Positions 6,210 through 15,209 of a DNA stretch of 33,562 bases are shown here, in pieces; the first letter of the stretch is position 1, and each line of letters starts with the position of its first letter. The DNA is from CG-Epi1 sp964634895 (GTDB lineage: Archaea; Thermoplasmatota; Poseidoniia; MGIII; CG-Epi1). The stretch is taken from positions 1 to 33,562 of the forward strand of contig CAZWJS010000013.1 of NCBI GenBank assembly GCA_964634895.1, read 5' to 3'. The notes beneath the pieces were generated by a model. It was not told the DNA's origin. It saw only the letters and a list, made by a program, of their open reading frames with translations, and ran no database searches. The position numbers were made by a program, and so were the translations under genes.

Positions 6210-9200
6210 TTTTTACGTCGAGAAAACGCAATTAAACTTACTAAAACTAAAGTTGTAAGTAAACTTACTCCAGGCAACTCATCTGAAGAGGTGTCTATAG
6301 GCTCATTTTCCTCTTCTACTGCAGCTCCTTGAACTACAGTAACCATTCTGGTATCAATTGCAACATTTCCATCAATATCTGTCACACGCAGAGCTGCTTT
6401 GTATTTACCTTTTTTATCATAAGTAAAAGTAGTCAGTCCTTTAGTAACTGATGACCAATCATATTCTCCATCTCCATCAAAATCCCACTCATAAAGAATG
6501 ATTGTTCCATCCGTATCTGCTCCCATACCTGTAAATGGAACAATTTCTCCAGTTTCTACTTCAATATCATCTCCTGCAAATGCTGAAGGAGGTTCACCAA
6601 TCGGAGTATTTTCTGAATTAGAATCAGGATTGTTGTCTCCAGTAGCACCTACGTATTCCAACCTAAATGAGTAGTCTGTCACGTCACTAATACTTTCTAA
6701 ATCTGAGCCTGGAGCTCCTGGAGCGATGACAAATTTATCTCCTGGACTTAGTTTTCCATTGAAATCGTTGTCAACGAAAACAACTGCATTACCAAAACCT
6801 GAATGACATCCATAAATATCGGAGACCAAACCTTGTGACTTCGTATTGCCCTCTACATCCAAAAGATACCAAAGCACTGTGTTTACAGAAACATGAGGGT
6901 TCACTTTTACATGTTGGACCGTCCAAATGCCATTTCCATCTTCCATGGCTACCATACTGCTTGTTGGAGTTCCATCAATTGTTTCAGAAGAACGAGCTAA
7001 GGCAATATCATATCCTATTATTCCTGGATCGCCGCCAATTGTAGTCACTGATTTTACGGCCGTTATTGTAATTGGAACTATATTATTATTTTCATCTGAC
7101 TCAGAAATATCAAGGTAAGTATCTACTGCCAGATAGAACGAATATTCGCCATAATGGTAATCTCCGGGCCCTGCAGACATACCAAGATTAGCTGCTGTAG
7201 CCTTGAACTTGACATATTTTTTGTTACCGTCTGCGATAATCTCAGCACCTTCGGCTGTGGTTTTAGATTCATCTATAGCCCAACCTGAACCAGTCCAGAA
7301 AATTCCTACATGAAATCCAAGTGGATTTCCTTCAAAATCATCTAAACCTACTTTGAAAGTTCCTACTGTTTCAGTTCCTGTGTTAATAATTTCAACTATA
7401 AACTTGAAATATGGGTCCTCTACACCCCCGCAGGAATTCTTAACCCAACCTTGTCCAGTTTTTCCAGATCCTGTAGCATGACTAGTATACCAAAAATTTC
7501 CAATTAAAATATCTGGCTTTGCAATCACCATTGTGGCTTGACCGTCTAGATCCTCTGTAGTAAATGTATTGTGATAATCGCTCCATGAACGTACATCAAA
7601 TTGAATTGAATATGTCCCAGGAGGCGCCCATTCTGCGTAGCCTACTACCAAATCAATTGAAATTGCAGAAATTTCACTTGGTTCTATCCAAAAGTTTGAT
7701 GGTTCTGTTGGTTTGCCAGCTGCATTATCCCAACTACTTTTTGTTGGATTAAATATTTTCCATCCTGTTGAACTCATCTGATCTTGAGAGCCACTAGGCC
7801 AATTAACTTGGCCATAATCCATAATGAAAGCTGTTTGATCGCCACCATTTGCATCATCTCTATCATCTCCCCAAGAACCCGTTATTGGCAATATTGCAAC
7901 CACAGTGTCACGCCCCTGTTGAGAGATTGATTTAAGAACTGCAAATGTGCCGTCATCTAAAGTAATGAAAGAATTCTCTGGAAATGTAATTAGAACATCT
8001 ATTACTGGAGAGTCTAGAGAAGCTCCATTATTCTGGGATTTAACTGTATATGTCCTACTTTGCATATCTCCTGAACTAGATGGAACTGCATTTTGCGTGT
8101 TTGGCGATACTTCCTTGACGTCCATTGAATGAGGGGTTGAAACTAATATGAATGCATTATCTACTCTGAAATATCCGTTGGAATCTTGATCAGTGGATCC
8201 TACTAAACGAATTTGCCAGGGATCTCCAAGATATTGTTCCTCAACCTTTCCACCTGTAGCAATTTGTTCTACTGCGCCAATATCTGCAAAAAATAGGTAT
8301 AAATCACTATTACCTTCCCATGTATCTGGCAATTCAGTATAATTAAATCCATGTATAGAGTAAAGAGTTGATAGTTGATCTACATCTCTCCACTTGATAT
8401 CATACCAAGCACTACTTGAACTTACACGAATCTGGGCTTTGACATCAGCATTTTCCAGATCATAAATAGATTCTATAATGAAAACGGGTTTACTATCTGT
8501 AGTCGTGAAAGTCTCTGAGGTCAAAGAACCATCATCATTAGCATTCCACCAATAAGACTGCTCATCATCATACCAACCGTCACCTGTTGACCAAGATAGT
8601 TCAGAAAGAGAACCTAAACAAAGCGATATGATCCGAATGTTGTTATCTGGTTTTTGATCTGGCACTTGTGCCTCATCATCTCGCCAAACCTGAACTTCTA
8701 GATAATAAATGCCAGGAGTGAGGTCAGACCCCCATCTCCAATCATCACCTGCTCCATCTGGTAAATCTGGAGATACAGTATACCACTCGCCCTTTGAAAG
8801 TTCTACTGGTATTGTGTAAAATACATGTGAGCTGCTTTCAGGCCATTTTTTATTACCTTCTAAATCTAAAATTCTAGCTCTGACTGTTACTGAGTTTTGG
8901 CCTTCCAATCCCCCTGATTTAACAACAACAGATAAATCATGGTCGACACCAGCAGCTGAAAAACGTTCTGTGGAAACTTCACGGATTGCTAGTTCATTTC
9001 TGTATTCATTACCAAAAACATACAAGTCGTCTATCATCACACCCTTGCCCCCTCCTGTTTGAGTTGTCACGCGAAATTCAATCCAGGTTTGGTAACCTTC
9101 AAATTCTTCTAAACTGATTTCCTCAATAATCCACTCCGTTTCATCAGAGCTTGACCATATACAATCACAACTTCCTTGATATGTTCTTAAAACTATCCAA

Positions 9201-12064
9201 GTGCCGGATGTGATTTTCTGGTCACTATCGAAATCAGTTGCAGCCCTAACTTCAAGTCTATCGCCCTCTGCTAAATCCCATTTAATAGCGAAAGTCAAAA
9301 ATGGTTTGTAAGCAGCTCTAAGATCTAAGTTGACATCGGTCTGGAACCTATCGCCATCCCAATCACGATCATACTCATCCTGAGTAATTAAACCATCATC
9401 GGACCCAGCTTCTGTTGTTGGATTGTTTTTATCGTAATTTACTTCTTTAGCATACTGCCAAACATACTGCCCAGAATATGCCATATTATCAATATCTCGC
9501 ACTCTCCAACTGTTTTCTTCTGAACTTGTTCTTTCAACTATAGTATAAGCATAAACATCACTGCGATCGCTTGGATTGTCTACATCGTCTCCAAAGAAAG
9601 GCTCAAAAATACGGAATTCAAAAGTCATGGTATTATTCCAAGGGAAGTAATCCTTCCCTGCCGGAACTAAAACCTCAACCGTGAGATAGTAAACGCCTGC
9701 GCTAGGGGTCTGAAATAAGGCAAATAAATCACGTTGGTCCTCAGTTCCTTCTCCAGGTCTTATATCTCCATAACTAGAGTAATTCGCAAGATTTGTAATT
9801 GAAAAGTCGCTCTGATCAAGATAGTCTGTTAGATCGTGTCCTTCAAAATTAACTACGCTAAATTTGACTGGAAGATCTGACCATGGGGCACTACCTAAAT
9901 TTAATACTGTAGCATTAATCTCTCTCCATAATGAATTACCATTTTGGTTTTTGACAGCGAATTCATCATCTACTGTAACGCTACCAACTGCAACATCTCT
10001 AGTGATTTTTTCAGTACCTCTAATTACAAATTCATCAATTATAACTCCCGAATATGGACGAGACCCTTCGGTGTTTTGATCGTTATCTGCATCAAATTGT
10101 ATGCGGAATAAGATTTTATCTGTATCATCGGTGCCATAATAATTACTTGATAAAACGTACCCTTGATATTTGGGATCATCTCCTGTGAGATAGGTCCATG
10201 AACCTTCTGCAGGGCAAAGGCCTGAATGGCTAATCAAATTGGTCCAAGAGGCTCCCTCATCTTTGCTAACTTGGAGTCTAAGATAATCACCTGATTCTGT
10301 ACAGCCCGAAATCATAAAATGAATAACGACTTCTTCCATTCCAGACAAATCCATCATTGCAAATCGGATATAATCATCTTGATTTGGATTTGGTGTGAAT
10401 TTTGGGCAACCCGAATCAGATAACGATTCGTTCCCCCAATCGCAGGTGCTATCACTACTGGTTTTGTACCAACCATTAGTATTGAAAGAAGCGAATGAAG
10501 AATCTCCATAATAAATTGTAGAGGGATAACCTGTTTTGTTAAATGTATCGCCATTTTCATGACAACCATTAGTGTCTGGCGCCCAACCACATCCATCTGC
10601 ATCCCAGTCATAGCCTCCACTTTCGTAATCAAGTCTGTGCCAATTAACACCATCGTAAGACGACGCGCCATTATCATCAGTATCACCAAATGTAGCTATA
10701 GCTAATGGTCCCGGATCATGCAATGAAGCTGAATCAATAAAAACCGCAACCCCTAAACGAGTTCTGAGAAGATTATTAACGTTATTTTGATCAGATTGTG
10801 CTAACTTTACCTCTAGAGTATTCATACCTGCTAAGGTAGAGATGACATGCCTTGCTTTGCTTTCATCCAAGCCATCATATATGCGTTGGTAGTAATCATT
10901 TGTTTTATTAAATGTAAATAAGATGCTTTCACCGCTATAAATAGAATCCGAGACGTGCATAGGGTGCCCTTCAGGGAAAGCACGGGTGTCCAGAATAGTA
11001 TCGTAAAGCACAACTCCCTGCTCATTTTTGAGTTTTAATTGAACACTCAGATAATCTACGGGATTAAGTCCATAATTGGTGATTTTTGCATCTATTCTTA
11101 TGGCAGTCATTTTTTCTACCGCGCCAAGGTGCGTATGCCTAGGGATTTCAAGCGAACTTATTCCCAAATCAATATTCTGCGCACTAGTTTTGCTTACTTC
11201 CATCCAACTAAGTATCGTTGCAAAGAAATCTGCTCTGTCCCAAGCATTGTTGAATACTCCAATTTCAGTTGCGAACAGGAAGGCCTTGTGTGTTTGGCTT
11301 CCAGTATACGAATCTACAGGAAATTGGACTGCATGATACTCATGACCGTGCGAAGCGCCTTTAAGTGCATCCATCCAAAACGCTCCATTTGCACTATCGT
11401 CGTACGGTTTTATTCCACACGGCCTATCTGGGTAATAAATTCTAGCCGTGTCCGTATAATATTCTTTACCTTCAAAAATTGAATCGGATACACCCTGTAT
11501 AGGATTAGAAGTTCCATCCATCACTTGATATGAACTATAATATGTATCTGCATGAAGATAATTATTGAGAAATTGTCCATTATAACTATCTAACCAATCA
11601 ACCATCTGTGTTAACATTATGATATTCCTATTGGATGCGCAAAAAGAATCCAAAGTTCCGCAATCTCCATCAAGGTAATCTGAAATAAGGGAAGTTTCTG
11701 AACTAGTCATAATATTTGTGTTCCATCCAGAATACCACATCACAACTTCATAGTTGTCAACTATAGAAAGACCTGCATCACCTGCAGGAAGCTCATAATT
11801 GGTTCCATTCCAAGTGCCTGTCCTAAATACATCGTAAGAATAACCTCCCTCATTTAGGGCAGTTAGGATATGTGTTGATTCCAGATAAGGGCCTGAATAA
11901 AGCCTTTCTAAATCGTCATCAACAACTAGGATTTTAGCGTCCCCTGGTTCTTGTGCAGGTGGGGAAAATTTACCTTCATCAGCAGATGTTAAACCTGTAA
12001 AAACAAGAGCTAAAAAAGAAGCTAGCAGAGCAATTCGCCAAGAATTCATAAATGACCAAGACAT
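6206..12064 (-). CDS. Giant secreted multi-domain surface protein with PKD domain and sorting tail
   Basis: A 1952-residue exported protein. It has a signal peptide (hydrophobic 10-27, cleavage near TSADE) and an N-terminal domain starting KILVVDDD (44-51). Its long middle repeats a pattern: a jelly-roll-like module ending in GVIIDEFVIRG (about 673), GVMIDDLYVFG (about 1007) or FRVDNAFILVS (about 1300), each followed by a CARDB/Ig-like strand region (RDVAVGSV, ELAIREVS, MDVKEVSP). DNDFNGKLSPGD at 1765-1776 is an EF-hand-type calcium loop. A PKD domain spans about 1825-1913 with the YEWDFDGDG motif. The end is an acidic spacer, LPGV, a hydrophobic helix and SRRKN, resembling archaeosortase PGF-CTERM tails. 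The start at 12064 fits a TATA-like element near 12094. Likely surface adhesion, binding or an S-layer-type role; no catalytic site recognised. Confidence 0.8.
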   Translation of the reverse strand: MSWSFMNSWRIALLASFLALVFTGLTSADEGKFSPPAQEPGDAKILVVDDDLERLYSGPYLESTHILTALNEGGYSYDVFRTGTWNGTNYELPAGDAGLSIVDNYEVVMWYSGWNTNIMTSSETSLISDYLDGDCGTLDSFCASNRNIIMLTQMVDWLDSYNGQFLNNYLHADTYYSSYQVMDGTSNPIQGVSDSIFEGKEYYTDTARIYYPDRPCGIKPYDDSANGAFWMDALKGASHGHEYHAVQFPVDSYTGSQTHKAFLFATEIGVFNNAWDRADFFATILSWMEVSKTSAQNIDLGISSLEIPRHTHLGAVEKMTAIRIDAKITNYGLNPVDYLSVQLKLKNEQGVVLYDTILDTRAFPEGHPMHVSDSIYSGESILFTFNKTNDYYQRIYDGLDESKARHVISTLAGMNTLEVKLAQSDQNNVNNLLRTRLGVAVFIDSASLHDPGPLAIATFGDTDDNGASSYDGVNWHRLDYESGGYDWDADGCGWAPDTNGCHENGDTFNKTGYPSTIYYGDSSFASFNTNGWYKTSSDSTCDWGNESLSDSGCPKFTPNPNQDDYIRFAMMDLSGMEEVVIHFMISGCTESGDYLRLQVSKDEGASWTNLISHSGLCPAEGSWTYLTGDDPKYQGYVLSSNYYGTDDTDKILFRIQFDADNDQNTEGSRPYSGVIIDEFVIRGTEKITRDVAVGSVTVDDEFAVKNQNGNSLWREINATVLNLGSAPWSDLPVKFSVVNFEGHDLTDYLDQSDFSITNLANYSSYGDIRPGEGTEDQRDLFALFQTPSAGVYYLTVEVLVPAGKDYFPWNNTMTFEFRIFEPFFGDDVDNPSDRSDVYAYTIVERTSSEENSWRVRDIDNMAYSGQYVWQYAKEVNYDKNNPTTEAGSDDGLITQDEYDRDWDGDRFQTDVNLDLRAAYKPFLTFAIKWDLAEGDRLEVRAATDFDSDQKITSGTWIVLRTYQGSCDCIWSSSDETEWIIEEISLEEFEGYQTWIEFRVTTQTGGGKGVMIDDLYVFGNEYRNELAIREVSTERFSAAGVDHDLSVVVKSGGLEGQNSVTVRARILDLEGNKKWPESSSHVFYTIPVELSKGEWYTVSPDLPDGAGDDWRWGSDLTPGIYYLEVQVWRDDEAQVPDQKPDNNIRIISLCLGSLSELSWSTGDGWYDDEQSYWWNANDDGSLTSETFTTTDSKPVFIIESIYDLENADVKAQIRVSSSSAWYDIKWRDVDQLSTLYSIHGFNYTELPDTWEGNSDLYLFFADIGAVEQIATGGKVEEQYLGDPWQIRLVGSTDQDSNGYFRVDNAFILVSTPHSMDVKEVSPNTQNAVPSSSGDMQSRTYTVKSQNNGASLDSPVIDVLITFPENSFITLDDGTFAVLKSISQQGRDTVVAILPITGSWGDDRDDANGGDQTAFIMDYGQVNWPSGSQDQMSSTGWKIFNPTKSSWDNAAGKPTEPSNFWIEPSEISAISIDLVVGYAEWAPPGTYSIQFDVRSWSDYHNTFTTEDLDGQATMVIAKPDILIGNFWYTSHATGSGKTGQGWVKNSCGGVEDPYFKFIVEIINTGTETVGTFKVGLDDFEGNPLGFHVGIFWTGSGWAIDESKTTAEGAEIIADGNKKYVKFKATAANLGMSAGPGDYHYGEYSFYLAVDTYLDISESDENNNIVPITITAVKSVTTIGGDPGIIGYDIALARSSETIDGTPTSSMVAMEDGNGIWTVQHVKVNPHVSVNTVLWYLLDVEGNTKSQGLVSDIYGCHSGFGNAVVFVDNDFNGKLSPGDKFVIAPGAPGSDLESISDVTDYSFRLEYVGATGDNNPDSNSENTPIGEPPSAFAGDDIEVETGEIVPFTGMGADTDGTIILYEWDFDGDGEYDWSSVTKGLTTFTYDKKGKYKAALRVTDIDGNVAIDTRMVTVVQGAAVEEENEPIDTSSDELPGVSLLTTLVLVSLIAFSRRKN
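6209..6283 (-). other. C-terminal archaeosortase-like sorting tail
   Basis: The last 25 residues read as an acidic lead (SSDE), LPGV, a hydrophobic stretch of about 15 residues and a basic RRKN end. This tripartite plan matches the PGF-CTERM type of archaeal signal, in which an archaeosortase cuts and links the protein to membrane lipid. The motif here is LPGV rather than the canonical PGF, so the exact class is uncertain; a plain C-terminal anchor is the alternative. Confidence 0.55.
6326..6592 (-). other. PKD domain of the giant surface protein
   Basis: Residues about 1825-1913 of the 1952-residue protein begin PPSAFAGDD and contain YEWDFDGDGEYD, then a YKAALRVTD strand and a final MVTVV strand. 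This is the usual order of a PKD beta-sandwich, an extracellular module common in archaeal surface proteins and involved in protein or glycan contacts. Confidence 0.8.
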
Positions 12065-12123
12065 CGCGTAGTTATAACTTTTACTTCTGATATATTTCTT
12101 TTATTGTCCCAAATTCTATGAAA

Positions 12124-12534
12124 TTATTTTGCAAAGATTTGTTTGTCATCATTAAATGCTTTGAATTCCAAGGCATTGCCGCAAGGATCTAGGAAAAACA
12201 TGGTAGCTTGTTCACCAGGCTCTCCCTTGAAACGAATGTGAGGTTCAATAATGAATTCTTGACCTAAGTCTTTCAATCTGCTAGATAAAGAATTCCAATC
12301 CTCCATAGTCAAAATAACACCAAAATGACTTGCTGGTACATCATCTCCATCAACAGGATTAGTCTCTGCCTCTTCCATAGAAACTACCAAATGAGCCACG
12401 ACTTGATGGCCATACATATCAAAATCAATCCATCTATCTGAACTTCGGCCCTCCTTACAATCTAGAACATTTGTGTAAAATTCTCTAGTTGTATCTAGAT
12501 TGTCAACTGGAAAAGCTAAATGAAAGGGGCGCAT
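12124..12534 (-). CDS. VOC-superfamily (glyoxalase/dioxygenase-like) protein
   Basis: A 136-residue protein with the two beta-alpha-beta-beta-beta halves of the vicinal-oxygen-chelate fold. The N-terminal half opens RPFHLAFPVDNLDTTREFYT, with a candidate metal ligand His5 on the first strand; the second half has SHFGVILT, with a second candidate His, and ends FFLDPCGNALEFKAF, whose Glu is the usual last ligand. The form resembles the Glo_EDI_BRP-like group, which includes lyases, dioxygenases and antibiotic-binding proteins, so the reaction is not assignable. It lies 59 bases upstream of the giant surface-protein gene on the same strand and is divergent from the kinase-like gene at 12599. Confidence 0.82.
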   Translation of the reverse strand: MRPFHLAFPVDNLDTTREFYTNVLDCKEGRSSDRWIDFDMYGHQVVAHLVVSMEEAETNPVDGDDVPASHFGVILTMEDWNSLSSRLKDLGQEFIIEPHIRFKGEPGEQATMFFLDPCGNALEFKAFNDDKQIFAK

Positions 12535-12598
12535 AACTCTAACTTATCAATCTCTTTTTACGTATTATCTTAAGTAGAATGATTTCAAATGCAAATTA

Positions 12599-13276
12599 AT
12601 GAACGAAACTGTTCTTATTTCCGCAATTGTGGTTTATGGTTTGTTTATTATTTTTGGAACAAAATGGGTTTTTGAATTGATGATGGCTCGAAATATGAAG
12701 GAGAATGTAGCTATCTATTACAATCGTAAAATTTTACACATGTTTTGTGGAGGGTTAATCGGCATGATGGCTCCTTCAATTCTTAGTGAACCAATTTATG
12801 CTCTGTACATTGGAATTTTATTCACAATTATCACTTACATTCCATACTATACTGGACACTTACTGTATTGGATCCAAACAAAAGATAACAAGAATGATGT
12901 AAATTTTTGTTTTATGGCTGGAGTTTCGGTCTATATACTTTGGGAAGTACTTGGAGATCCGTATCTAGCAATTATTCCACTGCTTTTCATGGCATTTGGT
13001 GACGGAGTGACTGGGATTGCAAGAAATATAAAATTTGGGTACAGAACCAAGAATCCAATTGGAAATGTATTCATGGCAATTATTTGTATTCCTATGGGAT
13101 ATTATTTAGGTGGATTGTCAGACCCGGCCTTACCAATCTGGGGAGTTATAGCTGCAATTGTCGCCACTCTTGTAGAAAGATACGAATATGGACCTATAGA
13201 TGACAATGTACTAATTACAGTAAGTGCTACGATTGTTCTGTTTATCGGTAATGAAATTGGACCTTTAACCGGGTAA
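12599..13276 (+). CDS. Dolichol/phytol-kinase-like integral membrane protein
   Basis: A 225-residue protein with about six hydrophobic segments. Two motifs place it in the CTP-dependent polyprenol kinase (SEC59/VTE5) superfamily: RKILHM at 43-48 (RKxxH) and FGDGVTGIARNIKFG (133-147), followed by a GN where family members usually have a GS. The likely reaction is CTP-dependent phosphorylation of an isoprenoid alcohol such as phytol, geranylgeraniol or dolichol, feeding lipid recycling or glycan carriers. The Gly-Asn replacement and the short length leave activity uncertain. The 3' end overlaps the convergent polyphosphate kinase gene by 12 bases. The 64-base divergent gap with the VOC gene holds both promoters. 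Confidence 0.75.
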   Translation: MNETVLISAIVVYGLFIIFGTKWVFELMMARNMKENVAIYYNRKILHMFCGGLIGMMAPSILSEPIYALYIGILFTIITYIPYYTGHLLYWIQTKDNKNDVNFCFMAGVSVYILWEVLGDPYLAIIPLLFMAFGDGVTGIARNIKFGYRTKNPIGNVFMAIICIPMGYYLGGLSDPALPIWGVIAAIVATLVERYEYGPIDDNVLITVSATIVLFIGNEIGPLTG

Positions 13277-14143
13277 TTTGTGTGGCTTAGCTAAATTGGA
13301 TTCCATCATCCTCAATTCATCTATACCGCTTATTAGAATCTCTGGATCTGGAGTTAATTCTTTGTCTGATATTTTTCCCTCATAATCTATCTGTGAAAGA
13401 ACATATTTCATACAATTAATTCTTGCTCTTTTCTTGTTGTCTGAACGAACGATGGTCCAAGGAGATAATGTTGTATTTGTTTCTAACAACATTTGGAATT
13501 TACGCATTGTATATTCTCCCCACAAATCTTGAGCTTGTAAATCGACTGGAGATAACTTGTATTGCTTTAAAGGATCTTTACCTCGCTTATTAAATCTCTT
13601 AAGTTGCATTTTCTTTGAAACTGAGAAATATAATTTAATCAGAATTATTCCTTCTTTAACTAAAATTCTTTCAAAAACTGGCGCATACTTCAAAAAGCGC
13701 TTATGTTGTTCGTCTGTACAAAAGCCCATTACAGGTTCAACCATCGCTCTGTTGTACCAACTTCTGTCAAAAAGAACAATCTCACCTGCTGATGGAAGGT
13801 GATCTGTATATCTTTGGAAATACCACTGGGTTCTCTCAGTATCACTTGGTTTTTCCAAAGCTACTACTCTAGCACCTCGTGGATTCAAATGTTCACGAAT
13901 TCTTTTGATTGTACCGCCTTTCCCTGCTGCGTCACGGCCCTCGAATAACATTACTATTCTTTGACCAGTTTTTCTAACATGAGTTTGCAATTTAAGAAGT
14001 TCAATTTGTAGCTTTAATTTCTCTTCTTCGTAAGCTATTGTAGACTTAGGAATCCACACTTGTATCTTCTTGTCGGAGCCTTTAGCATCCTTGTTTTTTA
14101 AGCCTTCACCCTCTGATAGTTTAACCTTCTTATTTGCTACCAC
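13265..14143 (-). CDS. ppk2: Polyphosphate kinase 2 (PPK2 family)
   Basis: A 292-residue cytosolic kinase that moves phosphate between polyphosphate and nucleoside (di)phosphates. Walker A is GRDAAGKGG (69-77), Walker B is DRSWYNR (126-132), and the lid region has KRFNKRGKDPLKQYKLSP (182-199). The single P-loop domain of about 230 residues, with a basic N-terminal extension, is normal for one-domain PPK2; its preference for ADP or AMP cannot be fixed by eye. The start is GTG at 14143, and a minus-strand TATA (TTTTATAT, 14168-14175) about 28 bases upstream supports it and gives the gene its own promoter although it follows the esterase closely. The neighbouring pyrophosphate-type phosphofructokinase suggests a shared theme of phosphate-bond economy. 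Confidence 0.92.
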   Translation of the reverse strand: MVANKKVKLSEGEGLKNKDAKGSDKKIQVWIPKSTIAYEEEKLKLQIELLKLQTHVRKTGQRIVMLFEGRDAAGKGGTIKRIREHLNPRGARVVALEKPSDTERTQWYFQRYTDHLPSAGEIVLFDRSWYNRAMVEPVMGFCTDEQHKRFLKYAPVFERILVKEGIILIKLYFSVSKKMQLKRFNKRGKDPLKQYKLSPVDLQAQDLWGEYTMRKFQMLLETNTTLSPWTIVRSDNKKRARINCMKYVLSQIDYEGKISDKELTPDPEILISGIDELRMMESNLAKPHKLPG

Positions 14144-14167
14144 GAAATGTGCTCACCATATCAGTTA

Positions 14168-14175
14168 ATATAAAA
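14168..14175 (-). promoter_or_regulatory. TATA box of the polyphosphate kinase gene
   Basis: TTTTATAT on the minus strand, centred about 28 bases before the GTG start at 14143. It lies in the 36-base gap behind the esterase stop and indicates a separate, near-leaderless transcript. Confidence 0.5.
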
Positions 14176-14179
14176 TTTA

Positions 14180-15208
14180 TTATTTTGAATGAGGACTTAA
14201 AAAATCCCAGGCTATTTGAGCTGTATCTACCCTTCCTTGAGTTCCTGGCTCGGATGATACAGGATCATTTTTCGAATATACATTGTGTGTTCCTACATGA
14301 ATAGTTACAAGAGCTACTTCTGCACCGTTTTTACAATCTGTAAAACCTAGAATATCATAATGTAAAAATACCTCATTCCTGTCTGGAAACGTGCCTGAAC
14401 ACTCGTTCATATCCTTCCAAGCCTGAAGATTCTGAAGCGCTCCTGTATTCCAAAATACTTGTTGAAAGAAAAAAGAGGTTGCAGCTACATGAGAGTAAAT
14501 TGCTATAGGATCAAAGAATCCATGTATCTCCATCACTGGTATGGGTGAATAACTTGAATCTTTTTCTCCAATAAAATACATAGACATACAGGCAACTGCC
14601 GTAAACATGTCTGAAGCCTCGTTTGCAAGAACTTGAGACATGGCACAACCATTAGACCACCCTGTAAGATAAATTCTATCGGAATCTATTGGAAAAATAT
14701 CTAGTTGATAAGTAACTAAAGAACGAAGAAATCCGATATCATCTATTTCTTCATCTTTTGCTGGATCACAACAAGCTCCAAAATTCCAAGAGTTCCCATA
14801 TCCTTGTGGATAGATTATGATCGCATTATTCTCCCTAGCTATTCGATCCATATCTGTCATTTCGTATTGATTATCGGCATTTCGCTCTAAACCATGTATA
14901 TCTAAAATTAAAGGAATTGATTGAGTTTCATCTGTTTCATCAGGAACATAGAGTTTCCAACATCTTTCCATGCCGCCATGTTCAAAGCATTCATCTTTAA
15001 TTCCTCTAAAGAAAGTGTCATTTGTTTCGGCAAGAGAATCATCTGGTTCTTCTTCTACAGTGCCATTAGTTCCTTGTGTCTGTTCTTCTTTTATTTCAAC
15101 TGCTGGAGAATCAGGTTCATCATCACTGAAAATGAAAAAATAACCATAGGTTCCACTTACTCCTGCTATCAGAAGGACTGTAGCTAAAAGTAAGGAGGTT
15201 TTTTTCAT
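14180..15208 (-). CDS. Secreted esterase, CE1/polyhydroxybutyrate-depolymerase (LpqC-like) family
   Basis: A 342-residue exported alpha/beta-hydrolase. The N-terminus is a hydrophobic signal or anchor (5-27) and an acidic linker to about residue 65. The catalytic triad is readable: Ser185 in GWSNG, Asp233 in IHGFFDP and His308 in VGTHN; the oxyanion region is DIHGLERN (103-110). Paired Cys (for example CC at 146-147, C74, C83) suit an extracellular disulfide-bonded enzyme. The family includes feruloyl and acetylxylan esterases and PHB depolymerases, so the ester substrate is open. It starts one base after the aldolase stop (TAAGATG), implying translational coupling to a glycolytic gene, which is odd for an exported enzyme. 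Confidence 0.82.
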   Translation of the reverse strand: MKKTSLLLATVLLIAGVSGTYGYFFIFSDDEPDSPAVEIKEEQTQGTNGTVEEEPDDSLAETNDTFFRGIKDECFEHGGMERCWKLYVPDETDETQSIPLILDIHGLERNADNQYEMTDMDRIARENNAIIIYPQGYGNSWNFGACCDPAKDEEIDDIGFLRSLVTYQLDIFPIDSDRIYLTGWSNGCAMSQVLANEASDMFTAVACMSMYFIGEKDSSYSPIPVMEIHGFFDPIAIYSHVAATSFFFQQVFWNTGALQNLQAWKDMNECSGTFPDRNEVFLHYDILGFTDCKNGAEVALVTIHVGTHNVYSKNDPVSSEPGTQGRVDTAQIAWDFLSPHSK

Positions 15209-15209
15209 C

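Noticed and set aside
10354..10689. A 111-codon open frame on the minus strand, shifted against the giant gene
   Set aside because: Met/Ile-rich translation typical of an out-of-frame read through Asp/Asn/Gly codons; no family features.
11039..11482. A 147-codon open frame on the plus strand inside the giant surface-protein gene
   Set aside because: It lies wholly within the 1952-residue coding frame on the other strand, has odd composition and no recognisable motif or promoter; a shadow frame.
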